Assembly (NCBI GenBank): GCA_018398765.1
Contig: JAHBMJ010000602.1
Span: 7,050-43,359, forward strand
Direction of reading: 5' to 3'
Length of the DNA stretch: 36,310 nucleotides
Source of the DNA: Chromera velia
Taxonomy: Eukaryota; Sar; Chromeraceae
Shown: positions 20,055 through 33,105 of the stretch, piece by piece
Numbering within the stretch: the first letter of the stretch is position 1
Layout: each line of letters opens with the position of its first letter
Made by a program: the position numbers and the translations under genes
The notes under the pieces: model-generated
Databases searched by the model: none
What the model saw: only the letters and a program-made list of their open reading frames with translations
Told to the model about the DNA's origin: nothing

Positions 20055-20435
20055 CTAAGTCTAATAATAAGCAAGTGAAGAGACCTAGTGAAGAGATGTG
20101 CACATAGCAAAACTTTAAACATTTAACTATACAGATACATATAGAGTGCCAGTGTATTATACACCTAATAAAAATTATATTCAATATGACGTTACATTGG
20201 CGTACACGGCAACAAAAAATGGGCATAAAAATTAGCTAAACTAAATACAAATTTTACAAACAAAAACAAATATACTTAAGTATAAGTTTATCCAAGTCAG
20301 CTTGAAGCCTGTGATATTATAATGATTTAAAATAATTAAAAACGCATTTACCCCATGCAGGAATTGCTTTATAATAAGTTTATATAAATTGAATTTGGTT
20401 TACTTTGGCTTTAAAATCTGATGCTTGATTGATCA

Positions 20436-23400
20436 TCACGAGGGAGAAGACTCGAGAGGCGGAGGCCATCGGACCTTCCTCAATTCTTCCTTCAACCTTT
20501 CGTCCAGGTCATCGTCAATGTCACAAGAGGCTTCTTCTTCCTCTTCAATACTGTTTGCTTTTTCTGAAGTTCCGTTTTCTTCCTCGGAGCCATCTGCCTT
20601 CTTTTGGTGGTGTCCTTCTTCGTTGTCCTTCAAGAAGTCTATCTCTTCCTGGCTGTCTGCAGCTGGGTTGCTACGGAAATCGTTCTGGTCTCGAATTTGA
20701 TTCTCGCTGGTCTCATCTGGAGAAACTGCTGTTTGCCCCCCTGCACCGCCTAGAGGCATCAGCTGAGGAACTCCGACCCTGTCCTCCCTTGCCTCGGGGA
20801 AGCCTGTGCTTTCCCTCTCTACCCCGCCCTCTTCGGGTCCCCCCTCGTCCTCATCGTAGTGAGAGAGACTGCAGCGCTTAAAGAGACTGATTCCCTGGTG
20901 CTGTGGAAGCCTCAAAGGCCCTTCTTCTTGAGGAGCATCGGGAGCGTCGGGCAGCGAATGGGGTTGGCTTTTTACGCAAGCGTCTGGATTCTCCCTGCTG
21001 CCGTCTGCTGCCTCGTGTCTTTCTGCAACATCATTCTGATCACTTTCCTTTCTGCTGTCGGCTCCGGTGTCATCCCGCTCTCCTTCACAGTCTGCTGTTG
21101 CCCCCCTCTTGTCGACTTCTGTAGGCCTGCTTGGAAGGGACTCTGGCAGAGTGGCCGCGTTTGCAAATGCACTGGCAGGGGTGATGACACGGCATTCGGT
21201 CTCGGGTCCGAAGTCGGCAGTGAAGAATCGAGGAAGGACGCTGCCGGGGATGAGGGAATCGGAAGCACAGGATCCCCAACGCTCGGCCCGGGGACCGAGG
21301 GACCGCCCATAGGGCAAAAGGAACGAGCTGCTTGCTGCATACGCGTTCGGGAGACCAGAGCTTTCGTCAGTGTCCCCAAGGGGATCGTGAGGAGGGGTGG
21401 GGGGGTCAGGGCGGCGTCGTGAGGGGGAGAAAGAGAGGGTGTCACCTCTTGCTCTGCACCTGCTGTGCAAACCGGGAAGCCGTCTAGGGGAGAATGGATT
21501 GAAGAGGGATGAAGGTGGAAGAGTGGGCGGCATGGGTGCATGTCCCTGAGAGGCAGAGCCTGCCCATAGACGAGATGACGGAGGTGAGACAGAGAATGTG
21601 CGCACGTGTGCGGAAAGATTTTTCCGTCCCCTCGTGTGGGGAGAGAGGGAGACGGAATGCGGATTTGGAAACGGACCGTCAGTCGCTGACTGCGTATTCG
21701 CTTTCGCTTGAGGCGCCTCTTTGTTGTTATTGTTTTTGCCTGATCCGTCTCTATGCGGCTGGGGGGAAGCATAGACGCGTAGGGCCTCGATTGGCACTAG
21801 AGGCTGGTGCTCATCTGAATCCTTCTCCATCTTATACTCTTCTGCGTAGGTGTGAGTTTCTCTTTGAGGAGACGAAGAGCTTCTCTGGCTTTCCTTTCTG
21901 AAGACAGGGGGGGAGTGAGAAGCGGATCTTCCGAACGGCCTCCGCGGTCCTCCGTGAGGGATTCGGGATGATTTTGCATTTGCTCTTCTTCGCCCTCCGT
22001 TTGGCACCAGGGGGTCTCCTCGATCTCGCCGCTCTTGCAACCGCACCCTCGCACCGTAGGCAGAAGAGTAAGACGACAACAAACGAGAAACTCCAACAAC
22101 CCCTCCGCGAGACTGCTGGGAAATCGACACCCCTGTTGCTGCCCGGAGGAATCTGAGAGATCTCTGCCTGATGGGATGCTGATGGTGCTTCGTGTTGCAT
22201 TCTGACTTCTGGCTGCGCAATGGGCGAGTGCCGAATCCCGAGCCCTCAGAGATCTGGGACCGAGAGTGCGTTGGCAAGTCCCTACTTGGGTTCTTGTGGT
22301 GTCCTGATTCGCACATCCATGAGCGGGAGGCTGTAGCTGAAGCTGTTTGTGCTCCTCTAAGGGACCTCTGAGCGCTTGTGGCTGCCGGGTGTGAGCAATG
22401 GACAGCCAGGACTGTGTACACAGGGGCACTGTTGGGGGGGGCTGAGGGCGCCTCGGACCTGCAGGCACCACACCAGCGCATGCATGTAGCCAGTCACATT
22501 GGTCCACACAACACACGAAGAACAAGTTCAAGGCTGTTCAGACAGAGTCGGGGCCAGAAAAACCACACAGAAGCACAAAAAAAGGCGTTGGACGCGCAAA
22601 ACGCGAGTGAAACGACCGAGAGAAGGAGACCCAGCAACATACAAAGAAGAAGGCAAGCAAAGGCACAAACCAACAGAAAAACCGATCAACCGACTGACTG
22701 AAGGAACGAAGCGAAAGAGAAGAAAACAAAGCAAGAAGGAGACACAGCTGATAAATGAACGAATGAGTGAGAGCAAGAACGCGCCCACCTGCAAAGACGA
22801 GCAGGTGTACGAGCACTTCCTAGTGGAAAGGGGGGGGAGGACGACAGCCTTCCGGTCACTGTGCCCGCAGTCATGTTTCCAAAGCTCTTGCTGGCGGTCA
22901 ACGAAAGGCCCGCTCTTGCTCTCTCCTTTTTTCTGTCTCGGACAACAGCGCGGCTCCCACTCTCACCAGCCCGGAACCCTCCTCTGTCTCTGTCTCTGTC
23001 TCTACCCATTCGAGTCTCAGCGGACTCTTCAGACAGACGTCTGTCTCTCCTGTCTGCCTCACTCGCCTGTCTCTCCAACCTTCTGGTCTCTAGCCTCTCC
23101 TTGATGGAAGAGGGGAGAAGGGAGCCAAGGGAGTGACTTGAACGGCCCCACTGAGCAGACCCTTGTTGGAAAATTCGGTCCATGGATCTCGCTTCTACCT
23201 CTTCTCTCTGTGTCTGTCCCCGGAGTGAATCATCTCCAATCGTTCCCCCAACCCTTTTGTGCTTGTCTTCGTATTGCTGGTCTGATTCTTCTGCTGTCTC
23301 TGCTGCTTTTGTTGTTGCGGCCTGTGGAGGGGCGGCAGGGAGAGGGAGAGGGTCCTCGTTGATCTCTTTCAGCTGTGAGGTCATCGCAGCAAGAGAAGCT

Positions 23401-25925
23401 TTGAGGACTTTGAGCGCCTCTGCGTTCATCTGACTGGCCTGGACACGCAGGGAGACTGTGTGCTGTGTACGCCCAGACTGAGTCTCAGAGGCGTGCGTCC
23501 ATTCGGCCTGTTTGTGCGTGTCTTTTGGGCTCACACTTTCTCCCTCTTCTTGTGTCTCTCCATCATCTTCTTCTTCAAGAAGCCTCTCGAGTGTCGTTTT
23601 TGACTCCAGATGTGTTCCTTTCTTTCCCCTGTTTGCATCTGGACTTGCTCTCTGTTGGACGAGACTTGGAAAAGATTCAAGTGACTGATCAGCAGGCTCG
23701 TCGGGACGCATTCGGCAATTTTCCGGCTCTGGTTTCTTGCTCTTTTGACCTAGAGACCTCAAATTTGAAAGGGAAAGGACAACGGACAAAGAGCTTGAAG
23801 CGTCTGTACGTTTCTTCTCTGCCCCCCTTGTTTCTCCGTCTGTTTCCCCCTTCACTTTGTAGGGAGAAGAGGAAAAAGCTTTCGATGAAGCAGAAGAGAA
23901 AGAGGAAGGGCGGTGAGGAGCGGGGGCCAACGGGAAAACATGAGAGGAAGACGGTGACATATGGGCCGATGAGTGGACGGCACATTCCGAGTTGAACTTC
24001 CTCTGATCTTCTCCTTCTTCTTCCAAATGGGCGCCGACGTCCATGTTTTCCAGTTCTGACCACAGGGATCTGCTCCGCCCGTCCGGTCTTAAAGTTCTTT
24101 CTTTTCCTTCATCCTCTCTCCCAGCGCCCCCCCGAACCTGCGCTCTCTCACTCAAAACATCAGGCCCTCTGCTATACAAACCCGATTCTTCACCCTTTCT
24201 TGAAAGACTGGACGTACTCCAAATTCGTTCGAGGAACGATTCTGCCCCCAACCCCCCTTCGGCATTCTCATTTTCTTTCCACGCGCCATTCTCCCCCCCC
24301 GGCNNNNNNNNNNNNNNNNNNNNNNNNNNNNNNNNNNNNNNNNNNNNNNNNNNNNNNNNNNNNNNNNNNNNNNNNNNNNNNNNNNNNNNNNNNNNNNNNN
24401 NNNNNNNNNNNNNNNNNNNNNNNNNNNNNNNNNNNNNNNNNNNNNNNNNNNNNNNNNNNNNNNNNNNNNNNNNNNNNNNNNNNNNNNNNNNNNNNNNNNN
24501 NNNNNNNNNNNNNNNNNNNNNNNNNNNNNNNNNNNNNNNNNNNNNNNNNNNNNNNNNNNNNNNNNNNNNNNNNNNNNNNNNNNNNNNNNNNNNNNNNNCC
24601 CCCCCCAAGTGTCCTTCTCTTGAGGTTCCTCTTCCACAGCCTCCAGCTGATTCTGCATGATCCTGTCCACAGACCCCCTCCCCTGGGAAGCCTTTCGAGA
24701 CGCAGCAGCTGAAGAGACACAGACCTGATCAGACAGACCAGGTCTCCCAGGGGGGGCAGAAGAAGAAGAAGAGGAGGACGGCATGATGCCAGGGGACCCC
24801 CGTCGTTCGTCTCCTGAAAGGAAAAGGAGGAGGGAAACGAATTAAAGGAGCAAGAAGAACATCAGATGAGTCCCACCAGCATTCTCACAGATTGATCGGC
24901 AGCGTATTACCAGCGATTGGCACGCAATGAATTTCCCTGACGAAATGCGCCTATGAATGTGCAGACCATGTCCCATGCAGTCATGATGTGAATAAATGCC
25001 GACCTTTTCTCGTTAAACGGTCGCCGACTAATAGTGCGCGAAGCTTCTAGGTGGCGCCTTTCTTATTGAAAGAAAGCACCATTTCAAACACGCTTCCTTT
25101 AATTCCCACACAACCATACAGGCAGGTTGGAGTGCATGTAAAATTACAATCAAACTGCCTTTTGGACAGATGTCTGCAGACAGAAAGAAATCTATCGAAA
25201 CGGCGATCGTCAAAACGGGGGAAGACAGCGATGAGGAGCTGAAAAGGCGATAGGGAAATGGAGACGATTTTAAACCATGCACGCAGAAGGGAGAAGCGAA
25301 CGAGATGAGGATCGACCGACCGCCATGAATCCCCTTAAGGAGTGCCGAGAAAGCTCTTGCCGTGGAGGCTCCAGGAGAAACGAACCCAAAGCTCTCTGTG
25401 ACCAGGTCTTCTTTGTATGTTCCTTCTCTCTTATGAAGAACAGAGGATCCTGCATGGAGGCATGCATACATACGTGTATGCGCATCATTTGTATTCAATG
25501 AGACCGTTTCCTGAGCCCCAGAACAGCAGTCCGCCCACTAGGGATGCTCTGTGCGAGCGAGTAAGGTTGGTTCTCGAATGCCCTTCCATCCGTATGAAGC
25601 ATCTCCCTTCATGTCTATACGATCACATTGTGTGCGTGTGGAAGCGTTGTGCTTTTGCTTTTCCTTGGAGAAAACATAAAGGCGAGGTTTGAAAACGTTA
25701 TCTTGAATTTGCAAGGTTCGATATGATAGACAGCATTCCCCCACTCTCCGCTTCTTCCAGACTTCTTTCAGCCTTCTGCGGACAGTCTAAATACTTACAG
25801 ACAAACAGTCAGTCAGTCAGTCAGTCAGTCAGTCAGGCAGTCAGGCAGTCAGTCAGGCAGTCAGTCAGGCAGGCACGCAGGCAGGCACGCAGGCAGGCAA
25901 GCAGGCAGGCAGGCAGGCACGCACA

Positions 25926-25980
<55 letters not shown>

Positions 25981-26046
25981 TTTCACACAAACACACAAAC
26001 ATGTATATGTATACATGTATATATCTACACACACACTCTCTCTCAC

Positions 26047-26088
<42 letters not shown>

Positions 26089-29000
26089 CAGATACCCATG
26101 CAAGAAAGTCGGAAAGTAGTGTGTGCTCACATACCGGCAACGGTGGTGGTGGTCATATCCCCCCCCCCTTCTGTAGGCACGTGGGTTGCGGGAGTGGTGT
26201 CTCCCTTGTCTACTGAGCATTCATCAGGCTGCTCTTTCGTTGTTGTTGCGCCGCCCTTGTTCGACGCATGCAGGGGTGCTTTTTTATTTGTCACTGCTAT
26301 CTCAGTCTTCTGTGCAAAGTTTTGTGCGAGAAGTGCTGGTGGTTGATCGAGGCCGCCTACTTTTTCTTCTTCTGTCTTTGAGTGGCGGGAGCTCTGCTGT
26401 TGGGAAATTCGTCTCTCCATTGTCTGCACATGACCTCCGTCGACCTCAGTGTAGAGGTGGGGGGCGTCCTTTTGTATCTTCTTGTGTTCTGCTTGGCTGG
26501 ACAGTCTGAGGGATTTGTGTGTGAGAGAGGGGAGGAGCGGTTGACTGGTCTCAGCGGCTATGAAGGGATCGGACTTGCCTTCCCCCCCTCTCCCCCCTTC
26601 TGTCGACGCTACTCTGGCTTGGAGTCTCTGCTTAGCGGCGTAGACAGCCAGACTTCTTTGGGTTGACTTCGACGACTGTCCTGCTGTCTCCTTTGTTTGA
26701 TGGGGAGAGCTAGATCTAACAGACAGAGGAGAATGATGTGAAGAGGAAATTCCCTTCCCCGCATTCAGTTCTTTGCCTTCAACCTCCTCTACACCCATGT
26801 GATGGTTCTGGGACAAGAACAAGGTTTCTTCATTCTGCACCCCGTTTCCGTTTCTTCCGTTTCGAGAGGAGGACATTTGAAGGGCCTGGCGGCTCGGGTG
26901 AGCGGCTAACAGACGGAGTGTGTCGGGGTTGTGAGAAAAGGAGGAAGGATCTTCAGGAAGCGCACAACGGGAAGCAGCACCGTGAGTGGGTGCAACAACA
27001 ACCGGATTGCTGCCAGAGGAAGAAGGCAGAGACTGAGGGGGGAGCGGAGCACGTGCTGTTCCCATTGCCTCGCCCTCCCACTGCCCCCCCCGGACGTGAG
27101 AGGGCAAACGGCCGACTGCAGCCTCCTCTCTCTTCCTCCTCAGTTGCGCTTTCTGGGCAGCGGAGGAGAATGAGGGTACTGCTTCCGACCCCCCACTCGG
27201 AAGAGGCCTTGTGGATAAGGTGAAAGCGTCAGCCTGACCCTCGTGGTGCTTTTGTTTCTTCACGACACTCTCTTTATGGAGACTCGCGTCTCTCTGTCTC
27301 TGTGAAGGATTGGCTGTCGCAGGCCAAGGCGAAGTTCCTTGACTTGCTAGTAGGTGCCGAGAGTCTAAAATTTTGGTGTCTGTCGACTCGACAGGACTTG
27401 ATGCCATGCCCTGAAGAAATTCAGTCACCACAGTCATCACGTCTTTGTCTTGCTCGATCCCTGCTCCTTCGCGTGCCCTCATCTGACTCGGGTGGTGCTC
27501 TTCCAAAACAGAACGAGAAGAAGGGAATGCAGGCATCCTTCTCCCCGTCTCGCCTGCCTCTCTTAGGGTACCTCCTGCTCCCTGTGTGATTGGGTGAGTC
27601 AGACTCTGAGTACAGAAGGAAGAAGGTGCAGAAACAAGTGGAGGTGATGGGCGTCGCGAGACCGAAGTTTTCGCATCCTTCGATAGTTGCTCTCGCCCGG
27701 GCTGTTCTTCCTGTTGTTTCGTCATCAGCGTGCACGCAGCTTTTCCTCCTCGATGTGAGGTAGTTTGCAGACCCAGGGGGGAGTTTCTGCCGTCTTCTTT
27801 TTTGGCCGGCAGGAAAACGGCAGAAACAGTGGCCGACGGGAAGCACGCTCCGTTTCTTTGGGAAAAGGGTGCCTCCCCAATGGAAGGGGGGGGGTTGAGG
27901 CTGGAAGAAAGCGCGGGGGCTGGGGGGGAAGGGGGAAGAGTCGGAGGAGAACTTGAAGGAGGGCGGTTTGGAGAAAGAGACCGCTGCTGTGTCTTCATGG
28001 AGAGCGGAGAGGAACCAGCAGATACGGGGATGGTCGGTCCATTGTGAGGGGTGCTTGGGATGATCCTGTGGGGTGGCCTCTGAGAGCTGTGTACTGTGGT
28101 GAGTTGGGTATTATTGACATGCCTGGAGGGAGAGCCGGGGGGGCAAGGGGCTTGTGCAATCGTTCCTCTGGGGGGTGTGCGAGGGGCGGGGAGACGATCC
28201 TGAGGTCCGACAATTGGGGTGCGTTTCTGGGTAGAAGAAGGAGCGGAGTCGGGGGCCGCCGGGAGATCGCCTCGTCCCCTGGATACGAAGTGAGAAGACA
28301 GAGAGAGGGAACAAACTCCAGAGTCATTTGTGAAGGACGGCAGGGGGATGGCATCATCCGCGTTTTGTCTCGCGTGGGCGTGTGCATGCTGGAAGTGTTG
28401 GTCACGATTTTTTATTGTAAGCGACTGACGATTGTGGTCAGGTGGTGGGATGTCTGGGTTTTGTTGGCTGGGAAGGAGACGGGGGGGGGACACGCAGGGT
28501 GAACCGTCCCGCAAATTCCGAGTGCTGCGGAGTTGAGGAGGGGTGAGGGAGTCGGCATTTCGTTTCCTCTGTTTTTCTTTTTCGTCTTCTCCGTCTTGAT
28601 CTTGTTGTTTTGAAAGTTGTAGAGGAGTCTGAAATGGAAGAGAAACAGGCAAAGGAACGTTTGTATCTCCTCTCTCCCGAAGAATGGGATTTGGGATTGA
28701 GCCATGGTGTTTCTCAGGATGTTCGTTCACATTTGTGGTCTTATCGATTTTGCATGATGGGACGTCTGCTTCTTCTTGTTGTGCCTGTGCTCTTTTTGAA
28801 ACCCGACTTTGCCTTTTCTCTTCAGAAGACTCAAGCTGACTGTTCGGCTCTGCGCTCTGTACAGCTCCAGCTTCTTCTTCTTGTGTCTCTCTGCCTTCCT
28901 TCTGGGAGTGCTCCTCATCGTCGTCGGTCTTGTTGGACAATAATTTGTCTATTCGTTCCGCGAGCATGGCCTTGAAGGAAGCGGGTTTTGCCGACACCGG

Positions 29001-30058
29001 GACTGGATGGCATTGTGACGCTTTGACTGTTCCTGACTGAGTCGGTTGCTGGGACGGCTTCTGTATGAATGACTGCTTGTCCTGCCCATCCCAGCAGAGA
29101 ATGGCATAGAGACGGTGGGGGGGTGCTTCGAGAATGGACCCTGATTGGGGGAGGGAAGAGGACTCGGACAAACGATGCGCATAGGAAGGAACGGCGGCGG
29201 AAGGAGCCCGACTTCTGACAGTGGGGGTTGCCTTCAGACGCGTGCCTCCTCTCTCAGCGTGCACCCTCTTGAAACCCTCACAATCTACAGAGGAAGAGGA
29301 GCGAGGCCCTTGTATGGCATCATTACGCGCAATTTCCACTTGATCCCGCATGTGCTTTGAAAATGTTGAAGGCCCCACGCAGGTGGACATGCTTTGCGTT
29401 GCCTCTCCCGAAGCCATTTTGTGAAGATATTCTCTGTACCCTCCAATGAAGTTTGCAGGAGGAGAGGAAAAGGGGGGATGGAAAGAAGGTGACAGGCTCT
29501 CTCCTTCCCTGAATTGATTTTGTCTCCTCATCAGTTCCGTATTAATTTTGTCAGAGGAAGAAGGAAGGGCCAGAAGAGGTCGAGAGGTCTGTACTCTTGA
29601 GAGGTGTGGAAGTTGCGACGTGGGAAAATCCTCGTACAAGGAGGGGGTGGCGGGTAGAGGCGTTGGTCTGAACGCTGTAGCAACCATAGGAGGTGATGAG
29701 GCGGAAACTTGGCAGCTGGAGGCAGGTAGAGCGGGTTCCTGGATATATAAAAGAGCAGACAGGCACGGAGACAAGGGGATAGGACTGCATTCAATGACGC
29801 ATTTCACATGAAACGCAGAAAGAGGCTCAAAATCATGGGTTGAAAGGCGATGGAATGGAAAAGTCTGAGTATGAAGCTTTCTGTGACGAGAACGCAAAGA
29901 GGTCGCCAGCAAGAGGACTGACTGACGGCTCGTTTTCGAAAATTGACGACATTTATTGCATTGCAAATGCATACAAGAGTAATGCAAAGCAAGAAAGGGA
30001 AAACAATGACACGGAAGGAGAAACGAGGCTCAAAACGGAAAGAAGTGCTTCACTGTCC

Positions 30059-30097
<39 letters not shown>

Positions 30098-31852
30098 CCT
30101 CTCTTTCTTTCTTTTCCTCCCTTCTCCCCCCTCCCCNNNNCCCCCCCCCGACAGCGAGGTGAACACTTGATGGAAGAATCACGTACACCTCTCAAATGAA
30201 TCTTAAAATTATACCAAGCTTCTCTTCATGCCTGTCCATTCACCTAGCACGTCCTCCAAACGCCCAAGCAGCCCATCATGCAAATCATTCCCCGGCCGGG
30301 CTACCCAAAATTCTCAGCACCCATGCACCCAGTGGGTCCCCTCCCCTCCTCTACTCACCCACCCACCTGCGTGTTCCGTGACGGCCTGGGGGGGCTCGAC
30401 AGTCGCGCTTCCTCAAGGGTCGCAGCGCTCATCATAGACGCACTCTCTCCTGAAACTCCTTTCGCCTCCCTTGGCTCACTCTGCTTGAGCAACATGGCGG
30501 CCCCTTCTCCCCTTTCTCCTCCACGAGCGGGGTCCTCTGTTCTCTTCTTCATCTCGTCCTCTCGTCCATGATGCCGCTGCTGTGTGAGGGTGTCGGAAGA
30601 CTCTTTTTGCCCAGGAGCTGCCAGGACACAATGCGAGTGGCCCTGCATAAGCGAACAACTCGGAACAGAGGGGCTGATCACCGAGGCCCCTAAGGGAAAC
30701 GAGCACGCGACCCCCGTTTCAGCTGCCCTCTCTGCTGCGCGACACACCTTGGTTTCCAAAGAGCTCCGTGAGAGCGCATAGGCGGTGGCAGCGCGGGAGG
30801 GGGAGAGCGAGCGCCCCCTTCCCCCCGTCCCTCTCTTTTGTAGCGGACTTGAAGACGGAGGGAGACCAGACACCGCCGCCTTTCTCGTGTCTTCACCACT
30901 TTGAGAAGTACAAAGGCGCAATTGGTTTTCGTTGAAAAGAGGCGAAGAGGGAGGAGGGTCGCTGAGGCGTTTCCCGTGTCCTCCGGACGGACTCTCTGGC
31001 CTTTCTGGAGGGCAGAGAGGAAGGGCACACAGCCAGGAAGGGGGCCAAGGGCACAGCTGGATTGTTGAATTCTGCTCGGGGCTCAGGTGACTGCACTCTC
31101 CATCGTGTGGTGCGCGGAGTCCCAAATCTCCTCCAACCTCCCCCCATGCAAATCTGTGATCATCGCGTTCTTCTGTGGATCGCGAGGCATGGGGGTGGCT
31201 AGTGAGGGTTTGGAGGTCCGGGTTTGGGAAGAGAAGCCTGATTTCCTCCTTGGAGACCGGAGGGGGGAGGGGACGCGGGGGAGGCGAAAAAGCTTGAGAT
31301 GGTGGGTTGCTATTGGCCCGCTGAGAGGGAATATTTTGCTTTTGTTGCTGCTTCCAGTGTGAAGGGTAAGAGAGAGAACAGAGATGTCCGTTTGTGAGAC
31401 TGAGCAGCTCCTGGGGGCACGCATTCAATGGGCTTGCTGGTGGGGACTGGGCTACAGTGCAGCCTGGGCTTTTGGGGGGGGATCGGGGCCTGGTGAGAGC
31501 TTCTTTCGCAGCAATGGGAACGAGCGGGGAAGAGGAAGAGGAGGGTCTGAGGAGTTTGGGTTTGTGCTCCGGTGTGGGCGTTGTCAGTTGAGCAGCTGGG
31601 GTGGCAAGGGGCTGCTGCAGTTGATGTGGCAGTCTGTTTGGGAGTGGGCTTGTTTTGTGAATGGAAGTCCTTTCGGCCGGAGACGGCGGTCCCTTTACAG
31701 TCAGGTGCAACCTTCCGATGAAGGTCTCTGCAGAGAGATCAATGAGAACACAGAAAGGAAGAAGGAAAGAAGGAAGGAAAGAAAGAAAGGAAGGAAGGAA
31801 GAAAGAAAGAAAGCAAGAAAGAAAGAAAAAGGGAGGGAGGGAGGGAGGGAGG

Positions 31853-31892
<40 letters not shown>

Positions 31893-32993
31893 GAAAGACA
31901 GAAAAACAGAAAGACAAACAAACAGGAAGAAAGAAAGAGAAAAGAGAAAAAAGAAAGAAAAAAGAAAGAAAGAAAGAAAGAAAGAACGAAAGAAAGAAAG
32001 AAAGAAAGAAAGACAGACAGACAGACAGACCGAAAGAAAGAAAGAAAGAAAGAAAGAAAGAATCAACTGCACTCCTCTACATTGACTGAAAACCCTTAAT
32101 CAACCTATTTGTTTCATCGTGGCCAGCCTTCAATCAATCAAATCAAGAGAAGACGTACAGAGAGGGAGCCTGGTGAGACATTCGAGGGTCAATTTATTTG
32201 TCAGATTCAAATATGCTTCATAAGCGGATTTGACCACCAAGAGATCGAGGGCCGAAAAGAGTCTTTCAACGTTGGAAAGCATTGGTGGCTTTGCATACAC
32301 GTGGAAACATGATTCACGTCGTGGACCTGTCACAAACACAGGTTCAGAGTTTTTCTCTGTCGGAATCGTCGAAGTCTGGCGGTGTTTCTCCTATCATCCC
32401 CGAGAGGACAGACAGACAGACACCACTTGCTGTAGCTCATATTTTGAACAGGCCGAAGAAGAAGAAGAAGGAGAAGAAGAAGAAGAAGAAGAAGAAGAAG
32501 AAGAAAAAGAAAAAGGAAGAAAAAGGAGGAGGAGAAGAAGGATAAACAGTAGTGAGAGTTGAGAGACCGCCATTCCCCCCCCACACACATGCACTCACTC
32601 ACCTTGGCTGTACATCGCGCAGACTTCACTCACTCCACTCCCCCCCGCCCCTCCTCCCTGCTGCTGCCCGAGGGCGCGCACGATCGCGCCGCAAGACAAC
32701 CAGGCCTCAGCCTCTAGTCTGCGCCTCCCCCCCCCTTGTCTACCTCCAGTATCGCCTTCACAGTCGCCCTCCCTCTCCTTGTGCTGTGATTGTGAGTCTC
32801 CCAGCAGGTCGCAGACGGAGCCAAAGCTGTAGAGACGGAGACACACACCGGCCAGGGGGTCAAAGACAAAGGCACTGGTCCCTCCTTTCTCTGCCTGCCC
32901 CTCTCCAGATGTTTCTCTATCGCGTTGAAATTTGGGTGCGTGCTGGAGAGTGGGGACCGTGATTAAGAAAGTTTCGTTCAAAGCGATCTGCAT
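20436..32993 (-). CDS. Giant low-complexity, probably disordered protein, spliced, interrupted by assembly gap
   Basis: Exons in transcript order are 32993-32603, 31727-30367, 29738-26135, 24813-22789 (contains the gap) and 22458-20436. Phases agree at all four junctions, and the donor/acceptor pairs are AAG/GTGAGT with CTGCAG, GCAG/GTGGGT with ATCCAG, CCG/GTATGT with TTTCAG, and GCAG/GTGGGC with CTGCAG. Coding length is about 9.4 kb, roughly 3100 aa. The N-terminal 130 residues are the most ordered (AFVFDPLAGVCLRLYSFGS resembles a beta-propeller strand pair). The remainder is Ser, Pro, Gln, Glu, Arg and His rich with acidic runs near the C-terminus, a short helix-prone stretch (MNAEALKVLKASLAAM) and an Arg-Asp-Arg repeat (MGRDRDRDRGGFR). 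No catalytic domain recognised. The ATG at 32993 has an in-frame TGA directly upstream; the gene may instead continue into the exons at 33106-35109. The stop is at 20436-20438. Confidence 0.65.
22459..22788 (-). other. Last intron of the giant gene
   Basis: Minus-strand donor GCAG/GTGGGC and acceptor GCCTGCAG. A split Arg codon (AG/G) is restored on joining. This 330-bp intron is unusual here in having no long microsatellite. Confidence 0.7.
24304..24598. other. Assembly gap (295 N) inside the giant gene
   Basis: The gap is flanked on both sides by runs of C. Reading frames on the two sides are offset by an amount that 295 N cannot reconcile. If the exon is continuous, the true missing length must leave remainder 2 on division by 3, so 295 is an estimate rather than a measured size. 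Confidence 0.95.
24814..26134 (-). repeat. Intron of the giant gene with compound microsatellites
   Basis: Read on plus, it contains (GTCA/GCAG)n at 25808-25920, (CA)n at 25921-25942, (GA)n at 25943-25980 and again at 26057-26086. The intron starts GTATGT and ends CCTTTTCCTTTCAG on the coding strand. The 24840-25790 part is less repetitive, and I see no separate gene in it. Confidence 0.75.
29739..30366 (-). repeat. Intron of the giant gene with (CT)n and 4-N gap
   Basis: This 628-bp intron has a CT tract at about 30064-30095 (plus strand) and four N at 30137-30140 between C runs. Coding-strand donor is GCAG/GTGGGTGGG and acceptor is CTTTTATATATCCAG. Removal joins RNTQ to EPALP in phase 0. 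Confidence 0.7.
31728..32602 (-). repeat. Intron of the giant gene with long purine arrays
   Basis: On plus this is (GGAA/GAAA)n, (GGGA)n, (GA)n and (GACA)n from about 31755 to 32065, and (GAA)n at 32457-32545. On the coding strand the purine array becomes a pyrimidine tract running up to the acceptor CTCTCTGCAG at 31728, so the microsatellite supplies the polypyrimidine tract itself. The donor is AAG/GTGAGTGAG. Confidence 0.75.
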
Positions 32994-33105
32994 TCATTCA
33001 TGCATGGGCAAATGCATCATCCTGCCGTGCAATTAGAATGAAACACTTGGGAAGACGAAAAGGGTGATACGTGTCAGCACCAAAATGCTGCCAGCAGTGA
33101 ATGGG

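Larger units (their letters stand above)
18360..20435. other. AT-rich island
   Basis: Base composition changes sharply near 18360 from repeat-laden, GC-balanced DNA to clearly AT-rich DNA, and reverts at the stop codon of the large minus-strand gene (20436). The island contains the hAT-like element at 18831-19635. It also contains a 92-codon minus-strand frame (18464-18742) with Lys/Ile/Leu-rich composition unlike its neighbours, and a small repeat cluster at 19998-20054. It is probably a transposon-derived insertion landscape. Confidence 0.55.
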
